From positions 1 through 10,967 of the forward strand of contig CALIZH010000401.1 of the NCBI GenBank assembly GCA_938028585.1: a DNA stretch of 10,967 nt, in the 5' to 3' direction. Shown here piece by piece: positions 1 to 6,690 of the stretch. The notes beneath the pieces are model-generated. The model searched no databases and was not told the DNA's origin. It worked only from the letters and a program-made list of their open reading frames with translations. Position 1 is the first letter of the stretch. Every line of letters starts with the position of its first letter. The stretch is from an uncultured Actinomyces sp. (lineage in GTDB: Bacteria; Actinomycetota; Actinomycetes; Actinomycetales; Actinomycetaceae). The position numbers were made by a program, and so were the translations under genes.

Positions 1-491
1 TGTGCGGAGACATCACCTATATCAGGACGTGGACCGGATTCGTCTATCTGGCGACGGTTTTGGACTGCTGCACGAAAAAGGTGGTGGGTTATGCGATGGC
101 CGACCACATGCGCACCTCCCTGGTGTGCCAGGCCATTGACATGGCGGTCAGGAGATGCCCGGTCGAGGAGGGTGTGACGATCTTTCACTCCGACAGGGGG
201 AGCCAGTACACGTCCCAGGAGTTCCTGGATCACCTCAAGTCTTATGGTATTCGCCCGTCAGTGGGGCGTACGGGGGTGTGCTGGGACAATGCGTGGGCGG
301 AGTCGTTCAACGCCACGCTCAAGAATGAGAGAGTCCACCGAATGGTGTATCCCACGAAGGACAAAGCGATCAAGGATATTGCCTCATGGATCGAGCTGAG
401 ATACAATCGTACTCGTCTTCACTCAGCCCTAGGGTATCGCACTCCCGACGAGGCCGAAAGCGAGTTCCTGGGTCTGAAGAAGGCAGCCTGA
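1..491 (+). CDS. IS3-family transposase (OrfB), 3' part, cut by window edge
   Basis: This is the C-terminal part of a DDE transposase of the IS3 family (rve integrase fold), which cuts and joins DNA at the element's ends. The frame is open from base 3, so the true start lies left of the window and the TTG at 60 is only internal. All three catalytic acidic residues are visible: Asp in GDITYI (bases 9-11), Asp in FHSDRGSQYT (192-194) and Glu in NAWAESFNATLK (300-302). The last two are separated by exactly 35 residues, the DD(35)E spacing of the family. The end, RLHSALGYRTPDE, is the usual IS3 OrfB C-terminus, and the frame reaches its stop without frameshift. Whether OrfA and the upstream half are intact cannot be seen. 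The family call is very secure; the exact IS name is not. Confidence 0.95.
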   Translation, partial: CGDITYIRTWTGFVYLATVLDCCTKKVVGYAMADHMRTSLVCQAIDMAVRRCPVEEGVTIFHSDRGSQYTSQEFLDHLKSYGIRPSVGRTGVCWDNAWAESFNATLKNERVHRMVYPTKDKAIKDIASWIELRYNRTRLHSALGYRTPDEAESEFLGLKKAA

Positions 492-506
492 AGCACAAAA
501 CAAGCA

Positions 507-532
507 CTGTCCGAAAAACACCCAGCAGTCCA
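507..532 (+). repeat. Candidate right terminal inverted repeat of the IS3 element
   Basis: The reverse complement starts TGGACTGCTGGG and runs into a TTTTTCGGACAG motif, which resembles left ends of IS3-family elements. The partner repeat is not in the window, so this is judged by resemblance only. Confidence 0.4.
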
Positions 533-556
533 TCCTTCGTTGCCAGTCTGCTGGCG

Positions 557-793
557 ATGTTCATCGTGAGGCGTCGTCCTCGATCGATAACGATGCTTGT
601 GACGCATTCTGTCGTTCCTGCGATTGCCGTGAGTGCCGTCAATATTGTTCCCACGTACGCGGTACGGGGTTGGGTGCCAGTTGTGGTGGTGATCATTTTC
701 GCGGTCGGCGCATCGATTCTTTCTTCCCTGATTTATGCGCTCCTGTTGCGGCGGGGAGACTATGTCATGGAAGTAGAAAGTTGTTCGCCGTGA
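557..793 (+). CDS. Small membrane protein, possibly 5'-truncated by the IS3 element
   Basis: From the ATG at 557 this frame codes for 78 residues with two clear hydrophobic segments: about residues 14-35 (MLVTHSVVPAIAVSAVNIV) and 41-66 (WVPVVVVIIFAVGASILSSL), followed by LLLRRGD. It is probably a small inner-membrane protein with a charged C-terminal tail. No family is recognised. No ribosome binding site precedes the ATG, and the frame stays open back to the probable IS3 end at 532, adding SFVASLLA, itself hydrophobic. The sequence may thus be the C-terminal part of a longer membrane protein whose start was removed by the element. It lies 5' of the Flp/TadE-like gene in the same direction, so the two may once have shared an operon. 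An alternative is that the frame is not translated at all. Confidence 0.45.
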   Translation: MFIVRRRPRSITMLVTHSVVPAIAVSAVNIVPTYAVRGWVPVVVVIIFAVGASILSSLIYALLLRRGDYVMEVESCSP

Positions 794-2022
794 TAGATAG
801 TTCGAATTTTCGTCTCTTGTGCGAATCTGTTGCGGCCCGGTGATTCGGGGAGTGCGGTAAGGTTGGGAAAACGTATGTTGTTGCTGTCGGTGGGGCGGGA
901 TCCTCATGGTTTTGGGTCCCAGAAAATGCATGAAAACGGCGCAGCGCTCGTTGAGTTTGCTGGAATCGCTATCGTTGTGGCGGTGATCTTTGCTGGGGTG
1001 ATCGCCGTGGCACCGAGCCGAGGGGGTGATATCGCATGCAGTATTGTCTCCAAGATCAGTGAGGCCATTGGGGCTGGAGGAATGCAGTGCGGTGGGGGTG
1101 ACGATAAGGCAGAAGAGGATAAGCACAAGCCGACTGAGGCGTGTACAACTCATCAGCGAACCCAGAGCGTCAAGGGGTCCGCCGGCGTGGCAGTCGTCAG
1201 TGCTGAAGTCAAAGGCGATATTATCGTCGAAAAGTTGTCTGACGGTCGCTACAGAGTTACCGATGCGCGTGCCGCAAAGGTCGGGGAGTCTTTGGGAGGC
1301 GGTGGAGGATTTGAGGTGACCGCTAACAATCATAAGTTTGGTCAGTACTTGAATGCGGACGGTACTGGTAGTGGGGCTGTTGAGGGAGGTCTTGTTTATG
1401 AGGTTGATTCTGAGAAGGCCAAGAATGATCTAGTAGACCATTTATATAGGAAGGCCGCTGTGGAAGGGGCGAGCAGCATGGGTTCTTTTGGGAGTCTTGC
1501 TGCTCCGATCAACGAAGCGATAAGCCACTACATCTTTGGATATCAGCCTCCGAAGCCAACCGCAGCCTATCTCCAGGTTGGCGAGGAAGGCTCAGTGAGT
1601 GCTGAATCTACGCAAGGGGTTGGAGGAGCGCAGGTCGAGGGTAGTTACGCTCGCGCGCTAGGGGTCAAGGTTGATCGTGAGGCGGGGACAACTACGATGT
1701 ATTACAAAACGAATACTGACGTCTCGGGAAATGCCAGTAAGCTAGGTTTGGGGGTGGAAGCGAGTGGGTCGGATGAGCGCATCATTGCGGTCACGGTTAA
1801 CAGCAAAGACCCGAACAAGGTTCTGAATGTGTCTGCTACCGGCACGTACGATGCTCAAATCGGGGCGACAACCCCCTTGGGTGTGGGCAATCCTCCGTCG
1901 CTTGAGTCTGGTCAGGTGTGGACTGCGTCGGTGGATCTGAACTCTGTAGAAGCAGACCGAATGGCCCGTAATTTCTTGGCCGCTGCCAGAGTCCCCGGGT
2001 ATGAAAATGGTAAGGGTGCTTC

Positions 2023-2030
2023 AGAAAACC
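2023..2030 (+). repeat. Target-site duplication, left copy (agaaaacc)
   Basis: The eight bases directly before the ISL3 element are repeated exactly, in the same orientation, directly after it at 3527-3534. Eight base pairs is the usual duplication length of ISL3-family elements. The perfect match suggests a fairly recent insertion. Confidence 0.93.
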
Positions 2031-2061
2031 GGCTCTTCGTGTTTGAGGGTGTGGTAGGTGG
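2031..2061 (+). repeat. ISL3 element left terminal inverted repeat, 31 bp
   Basis: Bases 2031-2061 are the exact reverse complement of 3496-3526. In the nine bases further inward six still match, so the functional repeat may reach about 40 bp imperfectly. Confidence 0.95.
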
Positions 2062-2076
2062 GGCTTATCGGTTGGT

Positions 2077-3390
2077 TTAGGTGGTTGTTGTCAGGTGGTC
2101 TTTGAGGCGTCCGGTGTGGATGAGGCTGCGGATGGTGTAGTTGGCCAGGTTGCGGAATCCCAGGGCGATGCCGCGTAGGTGCTCCAGGCGCCCGTTGATC
2201 GCTTCGGTGGGGCCGTTGGAGGTACGGGGCTGGTCGAAGTAGGCCAGGATGTCGGAGGCTCTTTCAGTCAGGGTCTTTGCCAGTGCCTGGATCTCCTCCA
2301 GCCCGTCTGGGACGGCCTGCCTCAAGGAGTCGATGAGCCGTTGCATCAGGTACTTTCCCAGGCCCGGGTCCTCGACCCTGTAGGCCTGGATGAGGCGCTG
2401 GTAGACGCCCCAGGCGGCCTGGACCGCAGCGTGGCGATCATCAGCGAACAGAGCCTCGAGACGCTCGGCCTGGGCATCGGTGAGCAGGCCGGCCCCGGTG
2501 TGCAGGGTGCGCCTGGCCCGGTAGAGCCGGTCACCCGCCCGGCCCCGCCGGCCCGTGATCGCCCGCTGGATCCGGCGGCGGCACTCATCGAGCTTGTCCC
2601 CTGCTAGGGACACGACATGAAAAGGGTCCATGACCGCTCGGGCCTTGGGCAGCTCCTCGCCGGCGGCGCTCTTGAACCCGGTGAACCCGTCCATGGCTAC
2701 CACCTCGACCCGCTCACGCCAGGACTCACCCCGAGCGGCGAGCCAGGTCTTGAAGACCTTCTTGGACCGGCCCGGAACCATATCCAGAAGCCGGGCCGGA
2801 CCACTGCGGTCGCGTACGGGGGTCAGGTCAATGACCACGGTGACATAGCGGTCGCCCCGCCTGGTGTGGCGCCACACATGCTCATCGACGCCGAGGACCT
2901 CCACGCCGTCGAAGCGGTGAGGGTTGCCGGTGATGGTCTGCTCGGCTCGGGTCAGTATTGCGTTGTTGGCGGTGTGCCAGGAGATCCCCAGGGCGGCTGC
3001 TACCCGGGAGACGGACATGGCTTCCAGGGCAAGGGCCCGCAGCCCCCACTCCACCGCCGCGTGGGTCAGCCGCGCCCTGGGCTCAGCCAGGCCGCTCGTG
3101 TCCTGCCTCCACACTCGGCGGCAGCCGGTGCAGGCGAAGCGCCGCAGGCGTACCACCAGCTGCGTGGGCCTCCACCCCACCGGCACATGGGCCAGACACC
3201 GGGCCACCGTCCCACGGGATACTCCCTGGGCCCCGCAGGCTCTGCAGAACGGGTCCTCAAACCCGATCGGCATACGGCACTCGATCACCGCGCGCTTGGC
3301 TGTGAGGTGCTGGCCCACAGCGGTCAGTCCCAGGGCATCCAGGCCCAGGAAGGTCGTCAGATCAGGGCCGGTGAAGGTAGTCTCAGGCAC
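2077..3390 (-). CDS. ISL3-family transposase, full length
   Basis: A 437-residue transposase that catalyses movement of the element around it. The order of domains is that of the ISL3 family: an N-terminal zinc-finger-like part with Cys49-x2-Cys52 and Cys87-x2-Cys90 (CRACG, CTGCRRVW), a helix-turn-helix around residues 124-148 (SVSRVAAALGISWHTANNA), then the DDE catalytic domain with Asp169 (LGVDEHVWR), Asp234 (VAMDGFTGFKSA) and Glu396 (SNGPTEAINGRLEHLRG). The length fits the family and there is no internal stop or frameshift. The start is a GTG at 3388-3390, with a weak purine-rich GAGAG about a dozen bases upstream. The stop lies 46 bp from the left end of the element and overlaps, on the other strand, the stop that now ends the interrupted host frame. 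Confidence 0.97.
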   Translation of the reverse strand: MPETTFTGPDLTTFLGLDALGLTAVGQHLTAKRAVIECRMPIGFEDPFCRACGAQGVSRGTVARCLAHVPVGWRPTQLVVRLRRFACTGCRRVWRQDTSGLAEPRARLTHAAVEWGLRALALEAMSVSRVAAALGISWHTANNAILTRAEQTITGNPHRFDGVEVLGVDEHVWRHTRRGDRYVTVVIDLTPVRDRSGPARLLDMVPGRSKKVFKTWLAARGESWRERVEVVAMDGFTGFKSAAGEELPKARAVMDPFHVVSLAGDKLDECRRRIQRAITGRRGRAGDRLYRARRTLHTGAGLLTDAQAERLEALFADDRHAAVQAAWGVYQRLIQAYRVEDPGLGKYLMQRLIDSLRQAVPDGLEEIQALAKTLTERASDILAYFDQPRTSNGPTEAINGRLEHLRGIALGFRNLANYTIRSLIHTGRLKDHLTTTT

Positions 3391-3495
3391 GTCGAGGTCT
3401 CTCGTGACGGTTGTCTAGCAGCTCCCATCATCGGGGGACCTCGACCCCTACCCAAGCAACGACGCACCCACCCCACCTATGAACTTCAATAGGCT

Positions 3496-3526
3496 CCACC
3501 TACCACACCCTCAAACACGAAGAGCC
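3496..3526 (-). repeat. ISL3 element right terminal inverted repeat, 31 bp
   Basis: Exact reverse complement of 2031-2061. It lies upstream of the transposase start, so it marks the promoter-proximal end of the element. Confidence 0.95.
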
Positions 3527-3534
3527 AGAAAACC
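3527..3534 (+). repeat. Target-site duplication, right copy (agaaaacc)
   Basis: Identical to 2023-2030 and directly next to the right end of the ISL3 element. Confidence 0.93.
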
Positions 3535-3752
3535 TTGGCGATGCGACGTTGACATTCATTAATGCTGCGGCAGATAGGGGTGTTTTGACGCGCCAGGATG
3601 TTTCAAAGACGTCCTCAAATTATGAGGCAAAATTGGGTGTGAAGCTGGAGTTAGAACTGAGCGCGGGCGTTGGATACTCTGACGAGAATGTTGAGTTCTC
3701 CAATGGGCAGTACTACTCTGGTGGGAAGTGGAACCGCTGGGAGGGATGCTGA
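3535..3752 (+). pseudogene. Flp/TadE-like anchored protein, 3' part after the ISL3 element
   Basis: The 3' part of the gene interrupted by the element. When base 2030 is joined to 3535 the frame continues without a break as SEN-LGDATLTFINAAADRG and runs to the TGA at 3750-3752, adding about 72 residues (LTRQDVSKTSSNYEAKLGVK, then a Ser/Gly/Tyr-rich end, KWNRWEGC). The TTG at 3549 could begin a short frame here, but it has no ribosome binding site and is best read as an internal codon. The stop overlaps the lipoprotein ATG (tgATG pattern), so in the intact gene the two were probably translationally coupled. No family is recognised for this tail. Confidence 0.85.
3739..3745 (+). promoter_or_regulatory. 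Ribosome binding site GGGAGGG for the lipoprotein gene
   Basis: A strong Shine-Dalgarno sequence six bases before ATG 3752. It lies inside the last codons of the interrupted gene and decides the lipoprotein start in favour of 3752 over ATG 3746 or GTG 3728. Confidence 0.7.
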
Positions 3753-4441
3753 TGTCGTTGATACTGCCTCGTAGGGCGGTTCTGATCCCGTTAGGAGTTG
3801 CTGGGTTGTCTTACGTAGTGGGCTGCTCTGGACGCAGCGGTAAAGGCGCTGGAGCGTCGTCGTCAAGCGGTGCTGGTGCGTCAGGAAGACCCTCTCCCAG
3901 CCCTGGTGAAACATCCACGTGGCGACCTGTCTCAGATATCCGGGTCGTCCCTGATACGCAGCCGCGAAACGTGCAGCCGAAGTCCCCCTCGGGTGACCCG
4001 GTTGAGGTTCACGGTCTGACGCTCACCGCCCCTGCTGGCGCAACCGTCAGCGAGGTGAGCAACTCCGAGGGGAATCCAGCCACGGAGATCCTGATGCCGG
4101 GGGCGAACAACGGGATCCCGCGGGTAAGAGTTCGCCGTGTGGAGTCCTTCGGGCGCTCTCTCGTCGACGAGACCTACGCGCAAGAAGTGCTTCTGGTCTC
4201 AGAGCGTCAAACCAATGTGTTCCGGACGAAGGAGACGTGGCCTCATATGAAGGAGGCCTACATCATCACATGGGATACATCTGTCCCAGCCTCGGACGGG
4301 TCGAATCTGCCGCTGAGTGCATTGGGGTTCTGGCTCGGTGACACCGAGACCAGTGGCTGGACGCTGTATGCCACTGCCGAGCGGGGCAAGCTCGAGAACT
4401 CACCTCTGTGGGACGTCACCTTCTCCGCACGCTCCGCGTAA
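3752..4441 (+). CDS. Secreted lipoprotein of unknown function
   Basis: A 229-residue predicted lipoprotein. The N-terminus is a signal peptide: MSLILPRRAV, a hydrophobic core LIPLGVAGLSY, and the lipobox VVGC with Cys25 as the expected lipidated residue. A Gly/Ser/Pro-rich linker (about residues 26-55) follows, as in many lipoproteins of Gram-positive bacteria, then a globular domain from about residue 85 (HGLTLTAPAGATVSEV) to the end (SPLWDVTFSARSA). The alternation of strands and the ending recall small LpqN/Mog1-PsbP-like lipoprotein domains, but this is only an impression and no family is assigned. The ATG overlaps the stop of the upstream Flp/TadE-like gene by one base, so the lipoprotein probably acts at the cell surface with that protein. 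Since the ISL3 insertion it may have lost its normal promoter and translational coupling. Confidence 0.85.
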   Translation: MSLILPRRAVLIPLGVAGLSYVVGCSGRSGKGAGASSSSGAGASGRPSPSPGETSTWRPVSDIRVVPDTQPRNVQPKSPSGDPVEVHGLTLTAPAGATVSEVSNSEGNPATEILMPGANNGIPRVRVRRVESFGRSLVDETYAQEVLLVSERQTNVFRTKETWPHMKEAYIITWDTSVPASDGSNLPLSALGFWLGDTETSGWTLYATAERGKLENSPLWDVTFSARSA

Positions 4442-4449
4442 CCGAAACT

Positions 4450-4473
4450 CGATGTCGGGCACACCGATCATCG
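4450..4473 (+). terminator. Candidate terminator hairpin after the lipoprotein gene
   Basis: cgatgtcgg and ccgatcatcg pair over nine base pairs with one bulged T and a five-base loop, beginning eight bases after the lipoprotein stop. There is no T-run, so it is only a candidate. It lies between two convergent genes, where a terminator is expected. Confidence 0.35.
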
Positions 4474-4569
4474 CGTGAGCACGTCCGAGGTGGACAGTGG
4501 CGCGAGGGGGAATGCAGGTGTTGAGGGCCAACCGCCATGTCAATATTCCGAGCGCGGACCAGAACGGAT

Positions 4570-5286
4570 TCAGGCCGGCGCGTCTCCGGGGGTCAGGATG
4601 TCGGTCTGGGCGGGCAGGTCCGTGATGCCGACCGGGCAGGTCACCCCGTTGGGGCCGTGATTGCAGTAGCCGTTCGGGTTCTTGTGCAGGTAGGCCTGGT
4701 GGTAGTCCTCCGCCAGGTAGTAGGGCCCGCCGAACTGAGCCGGCGCGCCGGCGGCGTCCTCGATGGTGGTCACGCAGGTGCCCAGGCCCAGGCGGGTCAG
4801 CTCGCCCTGGAAGGCCTCGCGGATCCGCACGGCAGCCTCGCGCTGGGCGGGCGTCGTCGTCCACACCGCCGAGCGGTACTGGGTGCCGACGTCGTTGCCG
4901 TGACGGTTCAGGTGCGTGGAGTCGTGGTTCTCCCAGAAGGTCTTGAGCAGGGTCTCCCCGCCCTCGCCGCAGACGGCCGGGTCGTAGACGACGCGCACCG
5001 TCTCGGCGTGACCGGTCGCCCCGGTGCACACCTCCTGGTAGGTGGGGTTGGGCGTCTGGCCGCCCATGTAGCCCACCGACGTCGAGACGACGCCGTCCTG
5101 GCGCCACAGGATCCGCTCCACCCCCCAGAAGCAGCCGGCCGCCAGGTAGATGACCCGACTGTCCTCGGGCCACGGCCCGTCCAGGGGAGTCCCCAGCACC
5201 GGATGGTCTCCGGGGGCGGGCAGGACCGGCGTCTCGCGGCCGGCCGGCGCCGATCCGCTGAGCGAGTGACGAAGGGCGTTGAACAT
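4570..5286 (-). CDS. msrA: Peptide methionine (S)-S-oxide reductase MsrA
   Basis: MsrA reduces the S-epimer of methionine sulfoxide in proteins and free methionine in the cytosol, with electrons usually supplied by thioredoxin; it repairs oxidative damage. The 238-residue protein has the catalytic motif GCFWGVE with Cys52, then GYMGGQTPNPTYQEVCTGATGHAE and YRSAVWTTTPAQRE, all typical. Two further cysteines near the C-terminus (Cys208 in GYCNHG, Cys217 in VTCPV) match the resolving cysteines of three-cysteine MsrA enzymes such as that of Escherichia coli. The N-terminal extension (RETPVLPAPGDHPVLGTPL) also matches the longer E. coli-type form and supports the start at 5286, although no clear ribosome binding site precedes it. 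It is convergent with the lipoprotein gene, and no MsrB is in view. Confidence 0.97.
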   Translation of the reverse strand: MFNALRHSLSGSAPAGRETPVLPAPGDHPVLGTPLDGPWPEDSRVIYLAAGCFWGVERILWRQDGVVSTSVGYMGGQTPNPTYQEVCTGATGHAETVRVVYDPAVCGEGGETLLKTFWENHDSTHLNRHGNDVGTQYRSAVWTTTPAQREAAVRIREAFQGELTRLGLGTCVTTIEDAAGAPAQFGGPYYLAEDYHQAYLHKNPNGYCNHGPNGVTCPVGITDLPAQTDILTPGDAPA

Positions 5287-5378
5287 GAGGACACGGTACT
5301 GCGCGAGGCCCCTATTCCCGCCCGCGCTTCACTGACCGCGAGGAGCGGCCGGGGCGGAGGCGTGAGGGCGGGTGTCAG

Positions 5379-6005
5379 TCAGGCGTTCGGTGACGACTCC
5401 GGCCCGCAGCTGTTCAGCCTCAGGTGGGTGAAGGCCCTCTCGCGCCAGTCGAGGAAATTCTGGAACCCGCCGGTGAGCAGCGCCTGAAGCTCCTCGCCGC
5501 TGTTGACGCCGACGATGTCCTGCTCCTGATCCTCCGCGCTCATGTCTTGCGTGATGACTCGCAGATTCTCGGCCGTGTGGTTCCCACGCGGGACGACGAA
5601 ACTGGGGCATCCTTGAGGGTTGACGATCATGAAGCCCGCCGAGATGCACAGATCAAAGATGAAGTCGCACTCACCGGAGGTGAGGTGGGCATGCCCGGTC
5701 CCGGCCGTCATCGCCCCATCCTCCTCGAGCACATTGGAGAAGTGGAAGTCCTGGAGCCCATCGACATTGATGTCGGAGCCGTCCTCGTTGAGCAGCGTTG
5801 CGGATGATGACCGGTCTGCGCTGGAGGGCGGGAAGACCTTCATGTGCATTCGACGCCGTTGCAAGAACTCCTGCACGCCGTCGCGATCCGGATCGACGAG
5901 TCGGTCTCCGTCGATCTTGTACAGATAGAGAGAAGCCCATGGATGACAGTGCCCTGCCTGTGCGTCTTTGAACTGAAATTTCATCATGATGGCGAATAGA
6001 ATCAT
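5379..6005 (-). CDS. Hypothetical protein, 208 residues, no recognised family
   Basis: An unrecognised, probably cytosolic acidic protein. It is rich in Asp and Glu, with stretches such as KIDGDRLVDPDRDGVQEFLQ and LLNEDGSDINVDGLQDFHFS, and a Cys/aromatic middle (SGECDFIFDLCISAGFMIVN, then PQGCPSF and RGNHTAENLRVI). No long membrane segment or signal peptide is seen. The balanced composition and the length of the frame favour a real gene over an antisense shadow. The start is unsure: ATG 6005 and internal ATGs seven and eight codons in (MMKFQFKD) all lack a good ribosome binding site, and the frame remains open 17 codons upstream of 6005 without a start codon. A TTGACG on the minus strand at 6079-6084 could be a -35 box. 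It lies 92 bp upstream of msrA in the same direction; a terminator between them is not obvious. An immunity-type role is possible but has no direct support. Confidence 0.6.
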   Translation of the reverse strand: MILFAIMMKFQFKDAQAGHCHPWASLYLYKIDGDRLVDPDRDGVQEFLQRRRMHMKVFPPSSADRSSSATLLNEDGSDINVDGLQDFHFSNVLEEDGAMTAGTGHAHLTSGECDFIFDLCISAGFMIVNPQGCPSFVVPRGNHTAENLRVITQDMSAEDQEQDIVGVNSGEELQALLTGGFQNFLDWRERAFTHLRLNSCGPESSPNA

Positions 6006-6690
6006 TAAGGGGATAACAGTCCAGCGATTCGTTGTGTGGACGATGCGCGCAGGAGTTCATGTCTCGGGTCATCGCCTCCGTCAAGGAAATGACGATGAAT
6101 GAATGGACGATCAACGCTTCCTCAGTAGCAGGCGACCGTGGTTGGAGAGATTCTCTTGGAGGGGAGCTCAGACTCGCATCGTCGTTGGATCGTAACTTAG
6201 CGAAATAACTTCTGTTCACCCCGACTCAGAGTCCTTGGTTAAGTATACTGCCTTAAACGTGTTGATATCGACAAAGGCGTCACCATTCTTTTTCATTCAG
6301 TCCCTAGTTGCGTGGGGTTTAGGGTGGGATGGTGGTTAACCGGTTCAGTACCCACATGCGCGAAAGTCTTAAGATTCTATTATTCTGTTCCTCCTTATCG
6401 GTGGTTACCAGCGTTCGACTGCCGCAGGTAAAAGTCTGCCCGGATCGCCCAGGGGTGGGGATGAATGGGCGAGGTTAATTTGCTGTGTCCGGCGAAGGTG
6501 CGTGAAATGATGAATGCAGGAACGTTCTGGAGTAAGGAATTAAACCTCATGTGAATGCAACGGTTGGCCTTCCTTTGTAGTACCTACGGCTATCAATAAG
6601 ATAGCGGAGGTTCCCTGCTCCATCGTCAACGAGTCTTAGTAAATAGAGAAACGTAGAAGGGGGGGCGACCCTTGTGAAGGGTCATCTAAT
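6006..6690. other. Long stretch without a convincing gene
   Basis: About 685 bp between the 208-residue and 540-residue genes, AT-richer than the core genes. Short frames in it overlap neighbours or have unlikely composition. I see no tRNA, no long repeat and no recognisable transposase remnant. A weak hairpin (CGCCCA at 6446-6451 with TGGGCG at 6466-6471, 14-base loop) and the hairpin at 6667-6683 are the only structures noted. It should hold the promoter of the 208-residue gene at its left end, and may be decayed coding sequence. Confidence 0.5.
6667..6683 (-). terminator. Hairpin after the 540-residue gene
   Basis: GACCCTT and AAGGGTC form a perfect seven-base stem with a three-base loop (6674-6676). 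On the minus strand it starts seven bases after the TAA stop and is followed by a run of C and then TTCT. The position fits a terminator, but the missing U-run makes it moderate. Confidence 0.45.

Larger units (their letters stand above)
1..532 (+). mobile_element. IS3-family insertion sequence, right-hand end (partial)
   Basis: The right end of the IS3 element that carries the transposase fragment. IS3-family elements usually end a few tens of bases after the orfB stop in an inverted repeat that finishes in CA. Behind the stop at 491 there is such a sequence, ctgtccgaaaaacacccagc followed by agtcca, at 507-532. I therefore place the boundary at about 532. The left end and the other copy of the target duplication are outside the window, so the boundary is inferred and could be off by several bases. 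Confidence 0.6.
875..2080 (+). pseudogene. Flp/TadE-like anchored protein, 5' part, interrupted by ISL3 element
   Basis: This is the 5' part of a gene split by an insertion sequence; host sequence stops at 2030 and the last 16 codons (RLFVFEGVVGGAYRLV) are read from the element until a TAG at 2078. The N-terminus contains ENG-AALVEF and then a hydrophobic stretch (GIAIVVAVIFAGVIAV). A Gly followed four residues later by Glu-Phe before a membrane segment matches the prepilin-peptidase site of Flp pilins and TadE-like pseudopilins, so the protein is probably membrane-anchored or assembled outside the membrane. Unlike true pilins it carries a large, Gly- and Ser-rich, probably beta-rich exported domain that I do not recognise. 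The start is uncertain: ATG 926 (leader MHENG), ATG 875 and TTG 830 are all in frame and none has a strong ribosome binding site. With the 3' fragment at 3535-3752 the uninterrupted protein would have about 440-457 residues. Confidence 0.75.
2031..3526 (-). mobile_element. Complete ISL3-family insertion sequence, 1496 bp
   Basis: The element is bounded by 31-bp perfect terminal inverted repeats (2031-2061 and 3496-3526) that start GGCTCTTCG, a typical ISL3-family end, and by 8-bp direct repeats agaaaacc. It carries one gene, an intact transposase on the minus strand at 2077-3390. It splits a host gene: joining base 2030 to 3535 restores the frame (SEN-LGDATLTF). With both ends, the target duplication and a full-length transposase present, it should be able to move if the transposase is expressed. 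It is also more GC-rich than the gene it interrupts. Confidence 0.96.

Noticed and set aside
386..556. Upstream extension of the small membrane protein frame
   Set aside because: It overlaps the IS3 transposase and the probable IS end in another frame; only the part after about 532 has the character of the host protein.
419..1333. 304-codon open frame on the minus strand
   Set aside because: It lies opposite the transposase end, the membrane protein and the Flp/TadE-like gene; its protein is rich in Arg, His and Ser with no domain-like parts, as expected of an antisense shadow.
2031..2080. Natural C-terminus of the Flp/TadE-like protein at 2080
   Set aside because: Bases 2031-2061 are an exact terminal inverted repeat of the ISL3 element, so the last 16 codons belong to the element.
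2617..3492. 291-codon plus-strand frame and other long frames inside the ISL3 element
   Set aside because: They lie opposite the clear transposase and have Pro/Gly/Arg-rich shadow composition.
3549..3752. Independent 67-residue gene starting at TTG 3549
   Set aside because: No ribosome binding site, and the target duplication with frame restoration shows it is the 3' end of the interrupted gene.
4537..5487. 316-codon plus-strand frame and a 257-codon minus-strand frame across msrA
   Set aside because: MsrA in the remaining frame has every family motif; these are high-GC shadows.
6446..6471. CGCCCA/TGGGCG hairpin as a regulatory RNA
   Set aside because: Six base pairs with a 14-base loop arise easily by chance; no conserved RNA features around it.
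6006..6690. tRNA, CRISPR array or transposase remnant in the long gap
   Set aside because: No cloverleaf, no regularly spaced repeats and no transposase motif could be read in any frame.
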